Shown piece after piece: positions 44,845-53,550 of a DNA stretch of 64,000 nucleotides. The stretch comes from Novosphingobium sp. G106 (lineage in GTDB: Bacteria; Pseudomonadota; Alphaproteobacteria; Sphingomonadales; Sphingomonadaceae). Below the pieces are notes generated by a model. It made no database searches, had not been told where the DNA came from, and saw nothing but the letters and a program-made list of their open reading frames with translations. The translations under genes and the position numbers were made by a program. Where the stretch lies: assembly GCF_019075875.1 (NCBI RefSeq), contig NZ_JAHOOZ010000001.1, forward strand, positions 1,612,001-1,676,000, read 5' to 3'. Numbering within the stretch: position 1 is the first letter of the stretch; each line of letters starts with the position of its first letter.

Positions 44845-45849
44845 TCAAGCCTTTCGCACCTCCGCGGTCGATTTGCGCACGACCAGCTCGTGCTCCAGAC
44901 GCTGGTGAACCGCCGCTTCGCCTTCGGAGAAAAGCAGCGCCGCAGCCGCTACCGCCATCTCGCGAACCGGCTGGCGGATCGTCGTCAAAGGCGGCCAGAC
45001 CAGGCTGGCCAAGGCCGTGTCGTCGAAGCCCGCAACCGAGAGATCACGCGGCACGTCGAGCCCGATACCATGGGCGTGCGCCAGCACGCCGGCAGCCATA
45101 TCGTCGTTGCTCGCGAAGATCGCCGTGGGGGGCGTCGGCATGGCCAGGAACGCCTCCGCCGCCGCCATGCCCGAAGCGAAATCGAACTCGCCCGGCAGGA
45201 CCAGCGCGGGCTCGTAAGTGATGCCGGCACGGTCGAGCGCCTTGCGGTAGCCGAAGTGACGCTGGTCACTCGCCATATGGCTCGAATGGCCGAGCACGAA
45301 GCCGATTCGCAGGTGGCCGAGACCGATCAGATAGGTCGTCATGTCGTCGGCGGCCTGAACGTCGTCCATATAGACCGACGAAGTGATTGCGTGGTTCGTA
45401 CCCGGGGAAATCCTTACGAAACGGACGTTTCGGCGCTCAAGTTCGGCCAGGGCAAGCGGTGCGTCGGTCACCGGGGAAGACAGAATCACGCCGTCGACAT
45501 GGGTTTCGTCGATCAGCCCGCCGATCTCGTCGGCCAGCGATTCCGAGGCGACATCCACCGGCTGGGCCAGCATCCTGACACCCTCCTGGCGGCATCGCGC
45601 CCAGACGCCGTCCTGGATCTGGTGGATGTAATGGGGGCTGTGATTGTCGTAGATCAGTGCGATCTGGAACGAACGATGCCCGGCTAGGGTCCGTGCCGCG
45701 AGGCTGGGGCTGAACCGCAGCGCAGCCATCGCTTCCTCGACCTTTTTTCGCGTATCATCGCGGACATAGCGCTCCTTGTTGAGGACGCGCGATACCGTCT
45801 TTATCGAAACCCCCGCTACCCGGGAAACGTCCTTGATCGTCACGCGCAT
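44845..45849 (-). CDS. LacI family transcriptional regulator
   Basis: A 334-residue repressor. The N-terminal helix-turn-helix and hinge are clear: VTIKDVSRVAGVSIKTVSRV, then FSPSLAARTLAGHRS. A periplasmic-binding-protein-like sugar domain follows (IALIYDNHSPHYI, DGVILSSP, FASNDDMAAGVLAHAH, SVAGFDDTALASLVWPPLTT). The ATG at 45849 gives the canonical LacI start; the reading from 45903 adds 18 odd residues. It lies between its two likely target transcription units (AKR operon downstream, Gfo/TonB-receptor operon divergent), each with a matching operator. Confidence 0.94.
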   Translation of the reverse strand: MRVTIKDVSRVAGVSIKTVSRVLNKERYVRDDTRKKVEEAMAALRFSPSLAARTLAGHRSFQIALIYDNHSPHYIHQIQDGVWARCRQEGVRMLAQPVDVASESLADEIGGLIDETHVDGVILSSPVTDAPLALAELERRNVRFVRISPGTNHAITSSVYMDDVQAADDMTTYLIGLGHLRIGFVLGHSSHMASDQRHFGYRKALDRAGITYEPALVLPGEFDFASGMAAAEAFLAMPTPPTAIFASNDDMAAGVLAHAHGIGLDVPRDLSVAGFDDTALASLVWPPLTTIRQPVREMAVAAAALLFSEGEAAVHQRLEHELVVRKSTAEVRKA

Positions 45850-45976
45850 GGGCTTCCGGCTAACACGGAAAGCGATTGGAACCAAATGTGGCGCGCAGGC
45901 CACGCCCCGAGCCTATTGCCGGCGAAATCGCGAGTCCTCTTGCGTTCGCATCCGGTTTTTGCGACAAGCATATTTC

Positions 45977-45990
45977 AGACATCGTTGTCA
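45977..45990. promoter_or_regulatory. Predicted LacI-family operator upstream of the Gfo/Idh/MocA gene
   Basis: AGACATCGTTGTCA matches 13 of 14 positions of TGWNANCGNTNWCA, with the central CG of LacI-family sites, 18 bases before the GTG at 46009. It is the only such site I found in the 159-base lacI-Gfo intergenic region. Confidence 0.6.
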
Positions 45991-46008
45991 TAACGGCGAG
46001 CAGGGCTA

Positions 46009-47097
46009 GTGGCGAGAGAGATCAGATACGGGCTGGTTGGTTCCGGCATGATGGGCGTCGAGCACATCAACAACCTGAAGATCACCCCTGGCGCGGTCGT
46101 CACCGCCCTCGCCGATCCTGTCGCAACCTCGCTCGGCTGGGCTAGGGACGCGCTGGGCGACGCCGCCACCGATGTAGCGACTTTCGCCGATTCGGCGGCG
46201 CTCGCTGCCTCGGGCCTGGTCGACGCGGTGATCGTCGCGAGCCCCAACTACACCCATCGCACCGTGCTCGAACCGTTGTTCGATGCGGGCCTCAACATCC
46301 TCTGCGAAAAGCCGATCGCCACGACGATCGACGACGCGCGCTGGATTGCCGAACGCGCCGAGGCCTCGCCCGGCCTGTTCTGGACCGCGATGGAATACCG
46401 CTACATGCCGCCCGCGGCGGAATTCATCCGCCAGGTCCACAGCGGCCGTATCGGCAACCTGCGGATGCTGTCGATCCGCGAGCACCGCTTCCCGTTCCTC
46501 GTCAAGGTGAACGACTGGAACCGCTTCGCCGCCAACACCGGCGGCACCATGGTCGAGAAGTGCTGTCACTTCTTCGACCTGATGCGGCTGATCGTCCGGT
46601 CGGAAGCCGTCCGCGTCTATTGCTCGGGTGCGATGGACGTGAACCACCTCGACGAGCGCTATGACGGCAAGCGGCCCGACATCATCGACAACAGCTTCAC
46701 CACGGTCGATTTCGCCAATGGCGTGCGCGCCATGCTCGATCTCTCGATGTTCGCCGACGGCGCCGAGAACCAGGAGGAGATTACCGCCACCGGCGATCAG
46801 GCCCGGCTCGACGTGCTGATTCCCTCGGGCGAACTCGTGTTCAGCCCGCGCACCGGCTTCGGCAATCCCAAGCGGGTCGAGCGCAGCCATGTGGAAGTCG
46901 ACGAGACCGCGCTGAAGGCCGGCAGCCATCACGGTTCGACCTTCTACGAGCATCAGAACTTCAACCGCGCGATCCGCGAGGGCCTGCCGGCGGAAGTAAC
47001 CGCGCGCGATGGACTGATGGCGGTCGCCATCGGCGTCGCGGCAGAGATCAGCGCGCGCGAGAAGCGCGTCGTCGAAATGAGCGAACTGGGTTTCTAA
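46009..47097 (+). CDS. Gfo/Idh/MocA family oxidoreductase (possible NAD-dependent glycosidase)
   Basis: A 362-residue cytoplasmic NAD(P) enzyme. Rossmann motif LVGSGMMGVEHI (9-20), the family EKP motif (Lys101 in CEKPIATT) and the active-site segment NTGGTMVEKCCHFFDLM (His187) are visible. The family holds sugar dehydrogenases and also NAD-dependent glycosidases, among them GH109 and a recently described sulfoquinovosidase family (GH188, from memory). In this locus it could release sulfoquinovose from its glycoside. GTG start at 46009; first gene of the divergent five-gene operon. Family is sure, reaction is inference. Confidence 0.88.
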   Translation: MAREIRYGLVGSGMMGVEHINNLKITPGAVVTALADPVATSLGWARDALGDAATDVATFADSAALAASGLVDAVIVASPNYTHRTVLEPLFDAGLNILCEKPIATTIDDARWIAERAEASPGLFWTAMEYRYMPPAAEFIRQVHSGRIGNLRMLSIREHRFPFLVKVNDWNRFAANTGGTMVEKCCHFFDLMRLIVRSEAVRVYCSGAMDVNHLDERYDGKRPDIIDNSFTTVDFANGVRAMLDLSMFADGAENQEEITATGDQARLDVLIPSGELVFSPRTGFGNPKRVERSHVEVDETALKAGSHHGSTFYEHQNFNRAIREGLPAEVTARDGLMAVAIGVAAEISAREKRVVEMSELGF

Positions 47098-47165
47098 GTC
47101 GGACAAAGCCAAGATTTGGCACCGCAATACCGCTAAAGCGGAACATGCAACGGAGGGAGGACACT

Positions 47166-49481
47166 ATGAAACGCGTTTTGACGGCAACGACGGCGTTGAC
47201 CTTGGCCGCGCTGGCGGTTGATCCAGCCTTTGCCCAGGATACGCCGGCGGCGGACGCCGATACCGGCGGCTATGGCGAGATCATCGTCACCGCGCAGAAG
47301 CGCGAGGAGAACCTGCAGAAGGTGCCCGCGGCGGTCAGCGTCGTCAGCGCCGCGCAGCTCGATGCGCGCGGCGTGGTCAATCTGACCTCGCTCCAGCAGC
47401 TCGTGCCCAGCCTGAACTTCAAGGACAGCGCGACGACGATCGATTCGTCGGTGTTCCTGCGCGGCGTCGGCACGATCAACTTCTCGATCGCCGCTGAGCC
47501 CAGCGTCGGCTTCGTCGTCGACGGCGTGACCTATGCCCGCTCGGGCGAAGCCTTCGGCGATCTCTATGACATCGAACGGATCGAAGTCCTGCGTGGGCCG
47601 CAAGGCACGCTTTTCGGCAAGAACGCTTCGGCCGGCGTGATCAACGTGGTGACCAAACGCCCCGGCAACGAGTTCGGCGGTTACATCGAAGGCACCGCGA
47701 CGACCGACGACGAGTACAAGATCCGCGGCGCGATCGACGTGCCAATGGGCGAAGGCATCGCGGCCCGCATCACCGGCAACTACGGCCGCTGGGACGGCAA
47801 CGTCCGCAACATCACGCTGAACAAGCAGGTCAACGGCTATGAGCGTTGGGGCATCCGCGGGCTGGTCGAGGCCAAGCCCAGCGACGCACTGACGCTCACC
47901 CTGATCGGCGACTACCGCAAGAACAACAGCGAGTGCTGCGCCGAAGTGATCGGCACGGTGCCCGGCAATGGCCTTGCGGCATCGCTGGCCGGGGTCACAC
48001 TCGCGGGCGACGAGACCCGCCAGATCCGCCAGAACACGCTGACCCGCACCAAGGAAACCAGCTGGGGCCTGTCGCTCCAGGCCGATCTCGACGTCGGCGG
48101 CGCGGGCACGCTGACCTCGATCACTGCCTATCGCAAATACCGCAACTTCGGCATCCGCGACGGCGACTTCATCGACACCGTCTATGCCAATGTCGGCGCA
48201 GTCACGGGCGGCAACCAGCTCGACGACTATGGCCCGCAGCCGTCGAAGACCTTCACCCAGGAACTGCGCCTGTCTTCGCCCGGCGGCCAGAAGCTCGAGT
48301 ACGTCTTCGGCGCGTTCTATTACAACGCCAAGCAGCAGCGCACGTTCGAGCGCGACGACATCGTCTGCTCGGCCACGACGCTGCCTGCGGTCGCGCCGGG
48401 CCTGTTCCCCTGCGCCGCCGGCTCCTCGACACTGCGCTTCCCAAGCGCGGTCGGCACTTTCGGCTCGACGATCGAGAACTACGCCGCTTACGGCAATCTG
48501 ACCTACAACCTCACCGACGCCTTCCGCCTGATCGCCGGGGCACGCTATACGCACGACAATGTCAGTGCGTTCAACCGCCGCACCCCGGCCAGCAACGGCG
48601 GCGGTCCCGGCCTCGCCAATCCGGGCGCGAACTACAACCTGAAGACCAGCAACGACGATTTCTCGTTCAAGGCCGGCGCGCAGTACGACGTGCTCGACAA
48701 CCTCATGGCCTATGCGACCTACAGCCAAGGCTACAAAGGCCCCGCGTTCAACGTCTTCTTCAACCAGAACGACGGCCAGCTCGCGCCGATCGCGGCCGAA
48801 ACCGCCGACGCCTACGAAGCCGGCGCCAAGTTCAAGACCCACGACGGCAGCTTCACGCTCAACACCGCGCTGTTCTACGCCAAGTACGACAACTTCCAGG
48901 CCAACAGCTTCGTCGTGCTCAACGGCTCAACCGTCACGCAGCTGACCAATGCCGGCAAGGTCTCCACGCGCGGCGTCGAGATCGAGACGGTGATCAGACC
49001 TGTCCGCAATTTCACGGTCAATGCCGGGCTGTCCTATACGGACGCGCATATCGACAAGTTCAACGTCCCGGCAGGCACGACGGGCAGCACCCGTGCAGGC
49101 GAGCGACTGCCGCTGGCGCCCGAGTGGAAGGGCAATATCGGCGCCACCTGGAAGATCGAGACCGGCGGCTTCGCCGATATCGAGATCGGCAGCCAGGTCT
49201 CGCTGACCAGCGACCAGGTTTCGTCCCTGCAAGCCGCCGATACCCCGGCCAACGCGGCGACCCGGCGCGCAATAACCATCGACGGCTACTACATCGTCGA
49301 TGCCAACATCGCTTTCGTCGACCCGAAAGGCGTCTGGCGGGTGAACTTCTTCGGCCGCAACCTGACCGACGAGAGCTATGCCACGCTGATCACATCTGGT
49401 GGCCCCGGCAACGCCTACCGCTACCTGCTGCCGCGCGACGTCGATCGCTATTTCGGGGTCCAGCTGCGGCTCAACTATTGA
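47166..49481 (+). CDS. TonB-dependent outer-membrane receptor
   Basis: A 771-residue receptor. Signal peptide (ends DPAFAQD), TonB-box-like EIIVTAQKREE, plug domain with IERIEVLRGPQGTLFGKNA and SAGVINVVTKRP, and a 22-strand barrel ending YFGVQLRLNY. It brings a substrate too big or too scarce for porins across the outer membrane, powered by TonB-ExbB-ExbD. I read the ATG at 47166 after GGAGGGAGG; 47145 is an in-frame non-signal start. Position after the Gfo/Idh/MocA gene and before PhyH and MFS genes makes it the entry point of this pathway. Confidence 0.94.
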   Translation: MKRVLTATTALTLAALAVDPAFAQDTPAADADTGGYGEIIVTAQKREENLQKVPAAVSVVSAAQLDARGVVNLTSLQQLVPSLNFKDSATTIDSSVFLRGVGTINFSIAAEPSVGFVVDGVTYARSGEAFGDLYDIERIEVLRGPQGTLFGKNASAGVINVVTKRPGNEFGGYIEGTATTDDEYKIRGAIDVPMGEGIAARITGNYGRWDGNVRNITLNKQVNGYERWGIRGLVEAKPSDALTLTLIGDYRKNNSECCAEVIGTVPGNGLAASLAGVTLAGDETRQIRQNTLTRTKETSWGLSLQADLDVGGAGTLTSITAYRKYRNFGIRDGDFIDTVYANVGAVTGGNQLDDYGPQPSKTFTQELRLSSPGGQKLEYVFGAFYYNAKQQRTFERDDIVCSATTLPAVAPGLFPCAAGSSTLRFPSAVGTFGSTIENYAAYGNLTYNLTDAFRLIAGARYTHDNVSAFNRRTPASNGGGPGLANPGANYNLKTSNDDFSFKAGAQYDVLDNLMAYATYSQGYKGPAFNVFFNQNDGQLAPIAAETADAYEAGAKFKTHDGSFTLNTALFYAKYDNFQANSFVVLNGSTVTQLTNAGKVSTRGVEIETVIRPVRNFTVNAGLSYTDAHIDKFNVPAGTTGSTRAGERLPLAPEWKGNIGATWKIETGGFADIEIGSQVSLTSDQVSSLQAADTPANAATRRAITIDGYYIVDANIAFVDPKGVWRVNFFGRNLTDESYATLITSGGPGNAYRYLLPRDVDRYFGVQLRLNY

Positions 49482-49489
49482 GGCCAGAC

Positions 49490-50242
49490 ATGGAATATTC
49501 CCAGCAATCCCGCCAGTTCGCGCAGCAGGGCTATGCCGTGTTCCCCGGCGCGCTGGCGGGCGAGGCGCTGGCGCTGCTCCGCGCCGAATGCGACGCCTTC
49601 GTCGCGCGCGAGGATGCGCGGATGGACGCCGCAGGGGTCGATACGATCGACATCAGTCACCGCGGCAAGCGCTATTTCGCCAACGAATGCCAGCGCGTCG
49701 TTCCTGCACTGCGCAGCGTGCTATTCGGCCGGGCGATGGCCGACGTCTGCCGCGCCACGCTGGGGAGCACGGCCTATTTCTTCTTCGACCAATATGTCGT
49801 GAAAGGCCCCGAAGGCGGCCTGCCTTTCGCCTGGCACCAGGATTCGGGCTATGTCGTCGGCAACGGCGGCCCGCCCGAACACGCACCCTATCTCACCTGC
49901 TGGTGCCCGCTCGACGATTCGAACGAGGAGAACGGCACGGTCCGTCTGATCCCGGGCAGCCACCGCGGCGGCATCGTGCCGCACGATCGCCAGGCCGGGA
50001 CCAACGACCTGGTCGGCGCGCCGGCCTCGTCCGAAGGCATCGTCGTCGAAGCCAAGGCGGGCGACGTCGTCGCCTTCTCCAGCCTGACGCTGCATGCCAC
50101 CGGGGCCAACCGATCGACCCGGCCCCGCCGCGTCTATCTCGCGCAATATACCCCAGAGGCCATGCTCAATCCCGGCACCAAGCAATTGCGCCGCAACGCC
50201 ATCCTGCTGCTGCAGGACGGCCAGCAAATGACCTTCGGCTGA
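49490..50242 (+). CDS. PhyH (phytanoyl-CoA dioxygenase) family Fe(II)/2-oxoglutarate oxygenase
   Basis: A 250-residue jelly-roll oxygenase. The facial triad is H116-x-D118 (AWHQDSG) and His202 (TLHATGANRS), with Arg208 placed to bind 2-oxoglutarate; RLIPGSHRGG is the usual strand. Family members oxidise many small molecules, including sulfonates and phosphonates. It starts eight bases after the receptor stop. It could be a second desulfonating oxygenase or act on a linked aglycone; the sequence does not say. Confidence 0.9.
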   Translation: MEYSQQSRQFAQQGYAVFPGALAGEALALLRAECDAFVAREDARMDAAGVDTIDISHRGKRYFANECQRVVPALRSVLFGRAMADVCRATLGSTAYFFFDQYVVKGPEGGLPFAWHQDSGYVVGNGGPPEHAPYLTCWCPLDDSNEENGTVRLIPGSHRGGIVPHDRQAGTNDLVGAPASSEGIVVEAKAGDVVAFSSLTLHATGANRSTRPRRVYLAQYTPEAMLNPGTKQLRRNAILLLQDGQQMTFG

Positions 50243-50246
50243 GTCG

Positions 50247-51497
50247 GTGGTCATCTCTCCAGCCCGCCGCAACGCCCTTTTCGTCCTCGCGCTCAGCGCC
50301 ACGATCCTGAACCTGGTCGATCGCCAGATCATCGCAGTGCTCAAGCCGATGATCGAGACCGACCTGAACTGGAGCGACAACGATTATGGCACGCTGGCGG
50401 CCTGGTTCCAGGGATCGGCGGCGGTGGCCTTCCTGTTCACCGGCTGGATCGTCGATCGGGTCGGGGTGAAATGGGCCAACCCGCTGGGGGTCACCTTGTG
50501 GAGCGTGGCGGCGATGGCCCATGCCGCCGCGGTCAGTTTCTTCCAGTTCGTCTTCTGCCGCATCGCGCTGGGCGCAACCGAGGCGATGGGCACGCCGGCC
50601 GCGATCAAGACGATCGCCGCGATCTTCCCACCCGAGCGCCGCTCGACGGGCTATGGCCTGCTCAACATGGTCGGCAGCCTGGGCGCGATCGTCACGCCAC
50701 TGATCATCCCGCTGCTCGCGGCCGAATGGGGATGGCGCGCGGCCTTTCTGCTCGGCGGCGCGCTCGGGCTCGTCTGGACGCTCCTTTGGCTGGTCACCGT
50801 GCGCGGCATCGATTTCAGCGGCGGTTTCGACGCCGACGCCAAGCCCGCCCTGATCTCCGCGCCCGGATCGGTCCTGACCGAACGCCGCACCTGGGCGATC
50901 GCGGCGGCCAAGTTCCTCTCAGACGCCACCTGGTGGCTGATGCTGTTCTGGATGCCCGACTTTTTCCATCGCAGCTTCGGCCTCGAAGGCATCGCGCTGG
51001 GGCCGCCCCTGGCCTTTGCCTATAGCTGCAGCGCGCTGGGCGCGCTGATCGCGGGCACCACGGCCACGCGCCTGCTCGCCCGCGGCGTCAGCATCGAGCG
51101 AGTGCGCAAGGGTTCGCTGCTCGTAGCTGCACTTTGCGCCGTGCCCCTGCCCTTCGCCGACTACGTCCACGATTACTGGCTCGCCGTTGCGCTGATCGGC
51201 TTGGTCATGGGCGCCCACCAGGCTTTTTCGTCAAGCCTGTTCGCGCTGATCGCCGATGTCTCGCCACCCGCCAAGGTCGGCCGCGTGACCAGCTTCGGCG
51301 CTTTCGCCGGCAACGTGGGCGGCATGGTCATCGCCAAGGTCGCCGGGCTCGTGCTCGCCGCAGGGCTCGGTTACCTGCCGCTCTTCGTCTTCGCCGGCTT
51401 TTCCTACCTCATGGCCGTCGGCGCGATCCAACTGCTGCTGCCGCGTCTGCCGCTCGACGGCATGGGGGTACGCGGGACGCAGCCCGCCGGCCACTGA
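50247..51497 (+). CDS. Major facilitator superfamily permease (ExuT/sugar-acid type)
   Basis: A 416-residue, 12-helix transporter. LVDRQIIAVLKP in helix 1 and GWIVDRVGVKWANPLG (motif A) resemble the anion:cation symporter branch that carries hexuronates and other sugar acids, which fits a negatively charged sulfosugar. GTG start at 50247, five bases after the PhyH stop. It probably carries the TonB-receptor substrate across the inner membrane. Confidence 0.88.
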   Translation: MVISPARRNALFVLALSATILNLVDRQIIAVLKPMIETDLNWSDNDYGTLAAWFQGSAAVAFLFTGWIVDRVGVKWANPLGVTLWSVAAMAHAAAVSFFQFVFCRIALGATEAMGTPAAIKTIAAIFPPERRSTGYGLLNMVGSLGAIVTPLIIPLLAAEWGWRAAFLLGGALGLVWTLLWLVTVRGIDFSGGFDADAKPALISAPGSVLTERRTWAIAAAKFLSDATWWLMLFWMPDFFHRSFGLEGIALGPPLAFAYSCSALGALIAGTTATRLLARGVSIERVRKGSLLVAALCAVPLPFADYVHDYWLAVALIGLVMGAHQAFSSSLFALIADVSPPAKVGRVTSFGAFAGNVGGMVIAKVAGLVLAAGLGYLPLFVFAGFSYLMAVGAIQLLLPRLPLDGMGVRGTQPAGH

Positions 51498-51514
51498 AAG
51501 ACCTTCTTCGCACC

Positions 51515-52561
51515 ATGGCAAAAACGCACCCCATCGCAGCCGATCTCTACGGCGACCTGCTCGACTACGAAGCGCCTGCGCCACCAGGCCGGCTCCGCGC
51601 GCATTTTCCGGGGCTGCTGGTCGCCGGCGTCGCCGCCCTGGCAGCCAGCTACCTGTCCGAGCACTATGGCGCACCTCTGATGCTGATGGGCCTGCTGCTG
51701 GGCCTCGCCCTGAACTTCGTCAATGTCGTGCCGCAGCTCCATCCGGGACTCAATTTCGCCTCCAAGACGCTGTTGCGCTGGGGAATCGTGCTGCTGGGAA
51801 CCCAGATCACGCTGTCGCAGATCGCCGGCCTCGGGATCTCCGGCCTCGGTGCCGTGGCGGCGATCATCGCGCTGGTCACGCTGACCGGACTGGTCGTCGC
51901 GCGCGCGCTCAAGCTCGAGCCTTGGCTCGGCCTACTCGCCGGCGGCGCGGTCGCGATCTGCGGTGCCTCGGCGGCGCTCGCCTTGTCGGCCCTGCTCGGC
52001 GAACGGCGAGTCAGCCATGCGCAACTGACGCTGGTTCTCGTCTGCGTTGCCGGGGCCAGCGCCTTCGCGATGTCGACCTATCCACAACTGGCCCATGTAC
52101 TGGCGCTCAGCGACCGCCAGGCCGGCTTTCTCATGGGCGCGTCGATCCACGACGTCGCCCAGGCGCTCGGCGCCGGCTACAGCTTCTCGCCCGAAGCCGG
52201 CGAGATGGCGACGATCGTCAAGCTGACGCGTGTCGCCCTGCTCGCGCCGACCCTGGCAGCGATCTCGTTGTTTCTGGCGCGGGAAGAGGGGGAAAAGGGC
52301 GGACGGATCACGGTGCCCTGGTTCGTCGGCGGTTTCTTCGCCCTGGCGGCGCTGTGCTCCTACTGGCCGCAGCCTGTCATCGTCACCGCAACCGCGTCGC
52401 ATGTCGCCAGCGGCATGCTGCTGCTGGCAGTCGTGGCGACGGGAATCGGATCGCCGATGCAACTGCTGCTCGATCAGGGGTGGCGGACGTCGATGCCTGT
52501 CCTCACGGCGACCCTTGTCTCGTTCTGCCTCGCGCTGGCGGGGGCGCTCTTCCTGTTCTAG
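51515..52561 (+). CDS. YeiH/UPF0324 family membrane protein (putative sulfite/sulfate exporter)
   Basis: A 348-residue inner-membrane protein with about ten helices. GLLLGLALNFVNVVPQLHPGLNFASKTLLRWGIVLLG and the glycine-rich GGAVAICGASAALALSALLGE and SIHDVAQALGAGYS are the family landmarks. Proteins of this family are annotated as sulfate exporters and some sit with sulfonate-degrading genes. In this operon it is a good candidate to remove sulfite released by desulfonation. ATG at 51515, 17 bases after the permease; last gene of the operon. Transport direction is inferred. Confidence 0.86.
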   Translation: MAKTHPIAADLYGDLLDYEAPAPPGRLRAHFPGLLVAGVAALAASYLSEHYGAPLMLMGLLLGLALNFVNVVPQLHPGLNFASKTLLRWGIVLLGTQITLSQIAGLGISGLGAVAAIIALVTLTGLVVARALKLEPWLGLLAGGAVAICGASAALALSALLGERRVSHAQLTLVLVCVAGASAFAMSTYPQLAHVLALSDRQAGFLMGASIHDVAQALGAGYSFSPEAGEMATIVKLTRVALLAPTLAAISLFLAREEGEKGGRITVPWFVGGFFALAALCSYWPQPVIVTATASHVASGMLLLAVVATGIGSPMQLLLDQGWRTSMPVLTATLVSFCLALAGALFLF

Positions 52562-52636
52562 GGTATGTCGAGTGTCCCAATATGAAACGGTTCATCCGGC
52601 ATGGAGAACGCCCCACCCCGTTAGTCGCAGCGACTG

Positions 52637-53026
52637 TCAGGATTCGAAAAGAGCCGAAGACCTGTTAAAACCGTTGCGGAAATCACGGGTGGGCTTGCGA
52701 ATTTTATTCAGGGATTCGCCCACTTTACTTGGCGGGTACTCTCCCTGGACCACTGGATGCCACACTTGCTCCGTAGCGACTGGTTCCATATCATCGAGCA
52801 GCCTGCCTCCGGTCAGGATGTTCGATGATATGGCAATAGCCACCATATGGGTACGGTTTCGGGCACGCATCTTCAGCCGCATGGTGTCGATATGACACTC
52901 GACCGTGCGCGGCGCGATTTCGATTTCCTGGGCCACCTCCTTGGCGGAGTAGCCCAGCGCCACCAGTTCCAGGATCTGCAATTCACGGGCCGTGAGTTCC
53001 AGCCCGCTGTCACTTTCCCTAGGCAT
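52637..53026 (-). CDS. Single-domain LuxR-type (GerE) helix-turn-helix regulator
   Basis: A 129-residue protein. Residues 9-70 are the LuxR DNA-binding domain: LTARELQILELVALGYSAKE and IAPRTVECHIDTMRLKMRAR, then MVAIAISSNIL. No receiver or autoinducer domain; the C-terminal 55 residues are not recognised. The ATG at 53026 follows AAAGGGGG. It is divergent from the repeat-protein gene with a 524-base gap, so it is a candidate regulator of the amyloid-like locus. Confidence 0.86.
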   Translation of the reverse strand: MPRESDSGLELTARELQILELVALGYSAKEVAQEIEIAPRTVECHIDTMRLKMRARNRTHMVAIAISSNILTGGRLLDDMEPVATEQVWHPVVQGEYPPSKVGESLNKIRKPTRDFRNGFNRSSALFES

Positions 53027-53550
53027 ATAGCCCCCTTTCTGCAGAACGCAGTCATCTAGGGCGACACATAATCCAGCACTCGCGATCCCGTGCTTGCCGT
53101 CGTTTTATCTAGCAAGCCAGGCTGTTAAGGCCCCATAAACGAATTATTATAATAAGTTAGCATCCTATTGCAGGAACGCCCGAGTTGCAAGCATGAAAAG
53201 AACGCGACGTGAAAAACTACGTATAGCAATTTACCATAGTGTTCTTTCACAAGCGATTAGGGTTTGTCCTAATCCGACTTTATCAGGTGCGACACACTCG
53301 CAATAGCCTCAGTTAGCCTACTGAAAATCGCGGTTTATTTGTTGATGGCCGCCGCGTGACGGCATCGCCTGATGCGTCCTGTTTTGGGACGCGGAACATC
53401 GGCCCCGAAACCGCATGACAAATATCAATCGGCGAATCCGGCGTTTCCATAGCCTGTGATTGTCCGCGATGGCGGACGAATCGCGATCGGCATCCCGCGT
53501 TCTTCTTTCTCGGGGGGCAAATGCAGATCGTTCCACATCAGGAGTGAAAC
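53027..53550. other. 524-base intergenic region, AT-rich, probable regulatory region
   Basis: No gene seen. Bases about 53100-53240 are much richer in A/T than the rest of the window (for example AATTATTATAATAAG at 53142-53156), as expected for a heavily regulated promoter or bent DNA. CGTGAAAAACT at 53208-53218 recurs upstream of the Crp/Fnr gene at 58923-58933. A TGA-N6-TCA site lies at 53416-53427. AGGAG stands just before the repeat-protein start. Confidence 0.5.
53415..53428. promoter_or_regulatory. Possible Crp/Fnr-family binding site
   Basis: ATGAC-AAAT-ATCAA has the TGA-N6-TCA core of Crp/Fnr boxes with a perfect FNR-type right half. It lies about 120 bases before the repeat-protein gene, and a Crp/Fnr regulator is encoded in the same locus. 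One such core per few kilobases is expected by chance, so confidence is low. Confidence 0.3.

Noticed and set aside
47132..47143. CCGCTAAAGCGG before the TonB receptor as a terminator or operator
   Set aside because: Only a five-base stem without T tail, and it does not match the LacI-type sites.
47133..48842. Minus-strand open frame of 569 codons opposite the TonB receptor
   Set aside because: Antisense shadow of a gene with signal peptide, plug and barrel motifs.
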